From Azospirillum soli (GTDB lineage Bacteria > Pseudomonadota > Alphaproteobacteria > Azospirillales > Azospirillaceae), in the NCBI RefSeq assembly GCF_017876165.1, contig NZ_JAGINQ010000011.1, forward strand, positions 62,001 to 126,000: a stretch of DNA of 64,000 bases, read 5' to 3'. Each line of letters starts with the position of its first letter. Positions within the stretch are counted from its first letter, which is position 1. Under the pieces are notes generated by a model, which did not search any database, was not told where the DNA came from, and saw only the letters and a program-made list of their open reading frames with translations. A program made the translations under genes and the position numbers. Of this stretch, positions 60,231 through 64,000 are shown piece after piece.

Positions 60231-61433
60231 ATGCCAAGCACCGATACGCAGCGCCGCGACGCTCCTCTGGCCGGCGTGCGCGTGGTCGATCTCACGCATA
60301 TGTTGGCCGGTCCCTACAGCACTTGGCTGCTCGGCGCGCTGGGGGCGGACGTCATCAAGATCGAGCGTCCCGGGAAAGGTGATTTCACCCGCGTCATTGC
60401 TCCCTTCAGCGACGAAGAGAGCATTTACTTTCTGAGCGTCAACCGCAACAAGCGAAGCCTGACCCTCAACTTGAAGGAGGAAAAGGGTAAGGAGATTTTT
60501 AAAAAAATCGTTAGCACCTGCGACGTGCTGGTGGAGAACAACCGGGCGGGGGCGATGGACCGCCTGGGGCTGGGCTACGCCGACCTGAAGGCGGTGAACG
60601 AGCGGCTGATCTACGCCTCGATCTCCGGCTTCGGGCAGAGCGGACCTTACCGCCACCGCCCCTGTTTCGATGTGGTGGCGCAGGCGATGTCGGGGATGAT
60701 GAGCATCACCGGCGAACCGGGCGGCGATCCCTGCCGCGTCGGCGCGTCGATCGGCGACATCGGTTCCAGCCTGTTCGCCGCCATCGGCATCCTCGCCGCC
60801 TTGCAGAAGCGGGCGAGCACCGGCGAGGGCAGCTTCATCGACGTGGCCATGCTGGACTGTCAGCTGGCCCTGATGGAAAACGCCATCGCGCGTTATCTCA
60901 ACGCCGGGGAGACGCCGCGCGCGCTGGGCAACCGCCACCCGCTGATCGCCCCGTTCCAGGCCTTTGCCACCACCGACAACCCGATCGCCGTCTGCGTGGA
61001 CACCAACGAGCAGTGGGAACGGATGTGTCGCGCCATGGGGTTGGAGCACCTGCTGGCCGACCCGCGCTTCCCCACCGGCTCGGCCCGCAACTCCCACCAC
61101 GCGGAGCTGGAGCCGCTGCTCAAGGAGGTCTTCCTCACCCGCGACCGCGACACGTGGCTGGACATCCTGGAGGAGGCCGACGTCCCGGCCAGCCCGATCA
61201 ACAGCGTGCCGGACGCCCTGGCCGATCCCCAGGTGATCCACCGCAAGATGGTCGTCGAGGTGCCGGAAGGGTCGGGCAAGCGCTTCGCCGCCGTCCCGAT
61301 CACCATGCCCGAAGCGCCCCTGCCGGCCGAAGCTCCGGCCCCGCGTCTGGGTGAGCACACTGGCGAGATCCTTGCGGAACTGGGCTTCAGCCCCGCCGAG
61401 ATCGACGCGTTCCGGCGCGATGCGGTGGTGTGA
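60231..61433 (+). CDS. CaiB/BaiF-type CoA-transferase
   Basis: 400 residues, type III CoA-transferase: VRVVDLTHMLAGPYSTWLLGALGADVIKIE at the start, LNRNKRSLTLNLK-like NRNKRSLTLNLKEEKGK, ENNRAGAMDRLG, and GASIGDIGSSLFAAIG. The catalytic Asp lies in the FDVVAQAMSGMM segment. It moves CoA between an acyl-CoA and a carboxylic acid, probably activating the imported substrate for the thiolase/hydratase route. The ATG at 60231 has AGAGGA about 8 nt upstream; the longer open frame is only run-back. Confidence 0.87.
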   Translation: MPSTDTQRRDAPLAGVRVVDLTHMLAGPYSTWLLGALGADVIKIERPGKGDFTRVIAPFSDEESIYFLSVNRNKRSLTLNLKEEKGKEIFKKIVSTCDVLVENNRAGAMDRLGLGYADLKAVNERLIYASISGFGQSGPYRHRPCFDVVAQAMSGMMSITGEPGGDPCRVGASIGDIGSSLFAAIGILAALQKRASTGEGSFIDVAMLDCQLALMENAIARYLNAGETPRALGNRHPLIAPFQAFATTDNPIAVCVDTNEQWERMCRAMGLEHLLADPRFPTGSARNSHHAELEPLLKEVFLTRDRDTWLDILEEADVPASPINSVPDALADPQVIHRKMVVEVPEGSGKRFAAVPITMPEAPLPAEAPAPRLGEHTGEILAELGFSPAEIDAFRRDAVV

Positions 61434-61540
61434 TGCCAAACCCGCCGGAAGGGAAGTCGGAGAACGGCGAAGGGGCGCGTGCGATGCTGGCGGAAATGTT
61501 CCATACTGCCGCCGGTCTCGCCCAAAGCTCCAAGGTCCGC

Positions 61541-62443
61541 ATGGCGCGTCGCCTTCCGCCCCTTCTTGCCCTTCGTGCCTTCGACATCTTCGCGCGCCAG
61601 GGCACCGTGCGGGCCGCCGCCGATGAACTGGCGGTGTCCCACACGGTGGTGTCGCGCCACATCCAGAACCTGGAGCAGTCGGTCGGCGTGAAGCTGGTGG
61701 CGCGGTCGGGGCGCGGTCTGTCCCTCACTCGGGAAGGTGTTCGCTTCGCCGCCCAGTTGCGCCGTGCCTTCGACCTGATCGCCGACGCCAGCAACGAGCT
61801 GCGCAACGGCGGGATGGAGGCGGTCCATATCTGCTGTTTGGCCGGTCTGGCCTCGCGTCGCCTGCTCGCCCACCTTCCCGAGCTGGAGGAGGCGTTGGCC
61901 GGCCGCGAGGTAATCCTGCAGCCGACCTCGACCCGCCCGGATTTCAGCCGAGAGGAGGCCGACGCCGAGATCATGTACCTCGACGACGGCGCGGTCGCCG
62001 AGGGGCTGCGGTCGGAAATGTTCGCCCGGCCCCGCATCCTCGCCATCGCCAGCCCGGAGTTCAAGGCGCGCTATCCCGACGTGCGCACCCCCGCCGATCT
62101 CATCGGCTTGCCCCTGATCCACGAACAGTCGACCGGCATGTGGGAGGCGTGGCTGGAGGAGGCCGGCGTGACCGACCTGTTCCGGCTGCGCGGCCCCCGG
62201 CTGTGGCAGGCCCACCTGACTATCGAGGCCGCCCGCCTCGGCCGCGGGGTGGCGCTGGTCAGCGACCTGCTGGTCGCCGACGAGTTGGCCCGCGGCGAAC
62301 TGATGGAGATGGTGGACAGCAACGTCACCATCGGCGGCTATTACTTCATCGCTCCGGCCCAGAAATGGAACACGCCGGTCATCGCCGCCATCCGGCAATG
62401 GTTGCGGGCCGTCTTCCCGCCGGAGCACTCCCCCAACGTCTGA
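61541..62443 (+). CDS. LysR-family regulator (GcvA-like)
   Basis: About 300 residues from ATG 61541 (MARRLPPLLALRAFDIFARQG), the usual GcvA-group start with AAGG upstream; in-frame ATGs at 61430 and 61484 would add unlikely N-terminal tails. The HTH covers VRAAADELAVSHTVVSRHIQNLE. The effector domain follows to the end. It lies between the CoA-transferase and the malonyl-CoA synthetase genes. It probably controls this locus through the inverted repeat at 60011-60078. Its inducer is unknown. Confidence 0.85.
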   Translation: MARRLPPLLALRAFDIFARQGTVRAAADELAVSHTVVSRHIQNLEQSVGVKLVARSGRGLSLTREGVRFAAQLRRAFDLIADASNELRNGGMEAVHICCLAGLASRRLLAHLPELEEALAGREVILQPTSTRPDFSREEADAEIMYLDDGAVAEGLRSEMFARPRILAIASPEFKARYPDVRTPADLIGLPLIHEQSTGMWEAWLEEAGVTDLFRLRGPRLWQAHLTIEAARLGRGVALVSDLLVADELARGELMEMVDSNVTIGGYYFIAPAQKWNTPVIAAIRQWLRAVFPPEHSPNV

Positions 62444-62487
62444 GGTGTGGCGTCCCAGCCCCTCACGACCCTTGCGGAACCCGAACC

Positions 62488-63993
62488 ATGTCCGAATCCC
62501 TATTCAACCATGTCCTGAACCCGTCCGTCGATCCGGGCCGCGGCGCCATCGAACTGGCCGACGGCGGCCGCGTGACTTACGGCGAACTGCGCGCGGCGTC
62601 CGGGCGGATGGCCAACGCCATTACCGCCGCCGGAGTGCGGCCGGGCGACCGTGTCGCCGTCCAGGTGGAGAAGTCGCTCGAAGCGCTCGTCCTCTATCTC
62701 GGGTGCTTGCGGTCCGGGGCGGTCTATCTGCCGCTGAACACCGCCTACACCCCGGCCGAACTCGGCTACTTCATCGGGGATGCCGAGCCGGCGCTGGTCG
62801 TCTGCGATCCGGCGCGGTTGGAGGCCACCGCGCCGATGGCCGGCGACGCGCGCCTACTCACTCTCGACGCCCAGGGAAGGGGCTCGCTCGCGGATGCCAT
62901 GGCGGGGCAACCGGACGACTTCGCGACGGTCGCTTGCGGCACCGACGACCTCGCCGCCATCCTCTACACCTCGGGCACCACCGGGCGTTCCAAGGGCGCG
63001 ATGCTGACCCAGGGAAACCTGCTGACCAACGCGCAAGTGCTCCGCGCGGAATGGAGGTTCACGCCGGAGGACGTGCTGCTCCATGCTCTGCCGCTGTTCC
63101 ACACCCACGGCCTGTTCGTCGCCTGCAACGTGGCGCTGATGGCCGGGGCGACAACGATTTTGCTGCCGCGCTTCGACCCAGCGGCGATGCTGGAAAGGCT
63201 GCCCCGCTCCACGGTGATGATGGGGGTGCCGACCTTCTACACCCGGCTGCTCGGGCAGGACGCGCTGACGGCGGATCTGTGCCGTTCCGTCCGTCTGTTC
63301 GTTTCCGGTTCGGCGCCCCTGCTGGCCGAAACGCACCGTGCCTGGGAATCGCGCACCAGTCACCGGATCCTGGAGCGCTACGGCATGACCGAAACGGGGA
63401 TGCTCACCTCCAACCCCTACGATGGTGACCGCATCGCCGGCACGGTGGGCCTGCCTCTGCCGGGGGTCGAGGCGCGCATCGCCGACCCACAAACCGGTGC
63501 CCTGCTGCCGGACGGCGAAATCGGCGTGGTGGAGGTGAAAGGCCCGAACGTCTTCAAGGGGTACTGGCGCATGCCGGAGAAGACCGCCGCCGAGTTTCGC
63601 GCGGACGGCTTCTTCATCACCGGCGACCTCGGCCGGATCGACGAGCGCGGCTATCTGCACATCGTCGGACGCGGCAAGGATCTCATCATCAGCGGTGGCT
63701 TCAACGTTTACCCCAAGGAGGTGGAAGGGGAGATCGACGCCCTTCCCGGAGTCCTGGAAAGCGCCGTCGTCGGCGTTCCTCACCCTGATTTCGGGGAGGG
63801 CGTGGTGGCCGTGCTCGTGCCCGACCACTCCGCGCCCATCACCGAAGCCGCCGTGACCGCTGCGCTGACCGAACGCCTGGCCCGTTACAAGCAGCCCAAG
63901 CGTGTGATTGTCGTTGACGAACTGCCGCGCAACAGCATGGGCAAGGTGCAGAAGGCGCTGCTTCGTGAACGGCACGCCGGAATTTTCCAATGA
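62488..63993 (+). CDS. matB: Malonyl-CoA synthetase MatB-like
   Basis: 501 residues from ATG 62488. The sequence VAVQVEKSLEALVLYLGCLRSGAVYLPLNTAYTPAEL closely follows rhizobial MatB. ATP motif LYTSGTTGRSKGAM, then LPLFHTHGLFVACN, RYGMTETGM and the C-terminal Lys in RNSMGKVQKALL. It joins malonate (or a methyl/related diacid) to CoA with ATP. The neighbouring CoA-transferase, thiolase and importer would fit use of a small diacid, though no malonyl-CoA decarboxylase is seen in the window. Confidence 0.85.
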   Translation: MSESLFNHVLNPSVDPGRGAIELADGGRVTYGELRAASGRMANAITAAGVRPGDRVAVQVEKSLEALVLYLGCLRSGAVYLPLNTAYTPAELGYFIGDAEPALVVCDPARLEATAPMAGDARLLTLDAQGRGSLADAMAGQPDDFATVACGTDDLAAILYTSGTTGRSKGAMLTQGNLLTNAQVLRAEWRFTPEDVLLHALPLFHTHGLFVACNVALMAGATTILLPRFDPAAMLERLPRSTVMMGVPTFYTRLLGQDALTADLCRSVRLFVSGSAPLLAETHRAWESRTSHRILERYGMTETGMLTSNPYDGDRIAGTVGLPLPGVEARIADPQTGALLPDGEIGVVEVKGPNVFKGYWRMPEKTAAEFRADGFFITGDLGRIDERGYLHIVGRGKDLIISGGFNVYPKEVEGEIDALPGVLESAVVGVPHPDFGEGVVAVLVPDHSAPITEAAVTAALTERLARYKQPKRVIVVDELPRNSMGKVQKALLRERHAGIFQ

Positions 63994-64000
63994 GCGGGGA

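Noticed and set aside
1..64000. CRISPR arrays, tRNA or rRNA genes, prophage
   Set aside because: No regularly spaced repeats, cloverleaf-like sequences, rRNA stretches or phage structural genes were seen on reading the window; a dedicated search could still find a short element.

Overview
The window is very GC-rich, densely packed DNA from a metabolically versatile alphaproteobacterium. Gene style (FixJ-type regulators, rhizobial-type malonyl-CoA synthetase, many two-component and chemotaxis genes, IS3 remnants) suggests an Azospirillum-like member of the Rhodospirillales. That placement is an inference from gene content; there is no rRNA or other taxonomic marker, and I saw no tRNA, rRNA or CRISPR array.

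Region 1 (1-11.3 kb) is signal transduction. A truncated chemoreceptor gene and a bacteriohemerythrin gene diverge at the left edge. A long minus-strand operon (10564 to 994) then encodes a membrane chemoreceptor, CheY, a small helical protein, a LOV-type (blue-light) histidine kinase, a receiver protein, a complete stressosome set (RsbR, RsbS, RsbT and an RsbX/SpoIIE-like phosphatase fused to a kinase-like domain), another receiver, a CheC-type phosphatase and a hybrid histidine kinase. A FixJ-type regulator lies just upstream.

Region 2 (11.3-20.7 kb) is tetrathionate respiration: ttrS-ttrR-ttrB-ttrC-ttrA followed by a TsdA-like dihaem cytochrome c. A palindrome TAGGG-N4-CCCTA occurs in front of ttrB, in front of the chemoreceptor/stressosome operon, and twice between the truncated chemoreceptor and hemerythrin genes. 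This suggests one FixJ/TtrR-type regulon joins respiration, taxis and stress signalling.

Region 3 (20.7-41.2 kb) is a natural-product cluster on two divergent operons. The minus operon has a lysine/ornithine-type N-hydroxylase, a cupin and a methionyl-tRNA-synthetase-like enzyme, the combination known to build N-N bonds (hydrazines), here with cupin and synthetase as separate genes. The plus operon has a diaminobutyrate-type aminotransferase, flavin monooxygenase, GNAT, a Cys-nucleophile acyltransferase-like hydrolase, a free-standing adenylation enzyme with its own carrier protein, a T-C-A-T-TE NRPS with a valine-type specificity code, a rhodanese and an EamA exporter. A DAO-type flavoprotein follows. 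The likely product is a hydrazine- or N-N-containing dipeptide-like metabolite.

Region 4 (41.2-52.0 kb) is an island bounded by two decayed IS3-family remnants that share terminal repeats. It holds an AAA+ sigma-54-type activator, an inverted repeat, a good sigma-54 promoter, a 1242-residue VWA-domain membrane protein and a 1573-residue tubulin/FtsZ-like protein with a long zinc-ribbon tail. I do not recognise this as a characterised system.

Region 5 (52.0-64.0 kb) is a CoA-thioester catabolic locus. A minus operon carries thiolase, a DUF35 protein, a MaoC hydratase, an SDR, an ABC importer and an enoyl-CoA hydratase. A plus operon carries a CoA-transferase, a LysR regulator and malonyl-CoA synthetase. 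A perfect 20-bp inverted repeat sits in the divergent promoter region.
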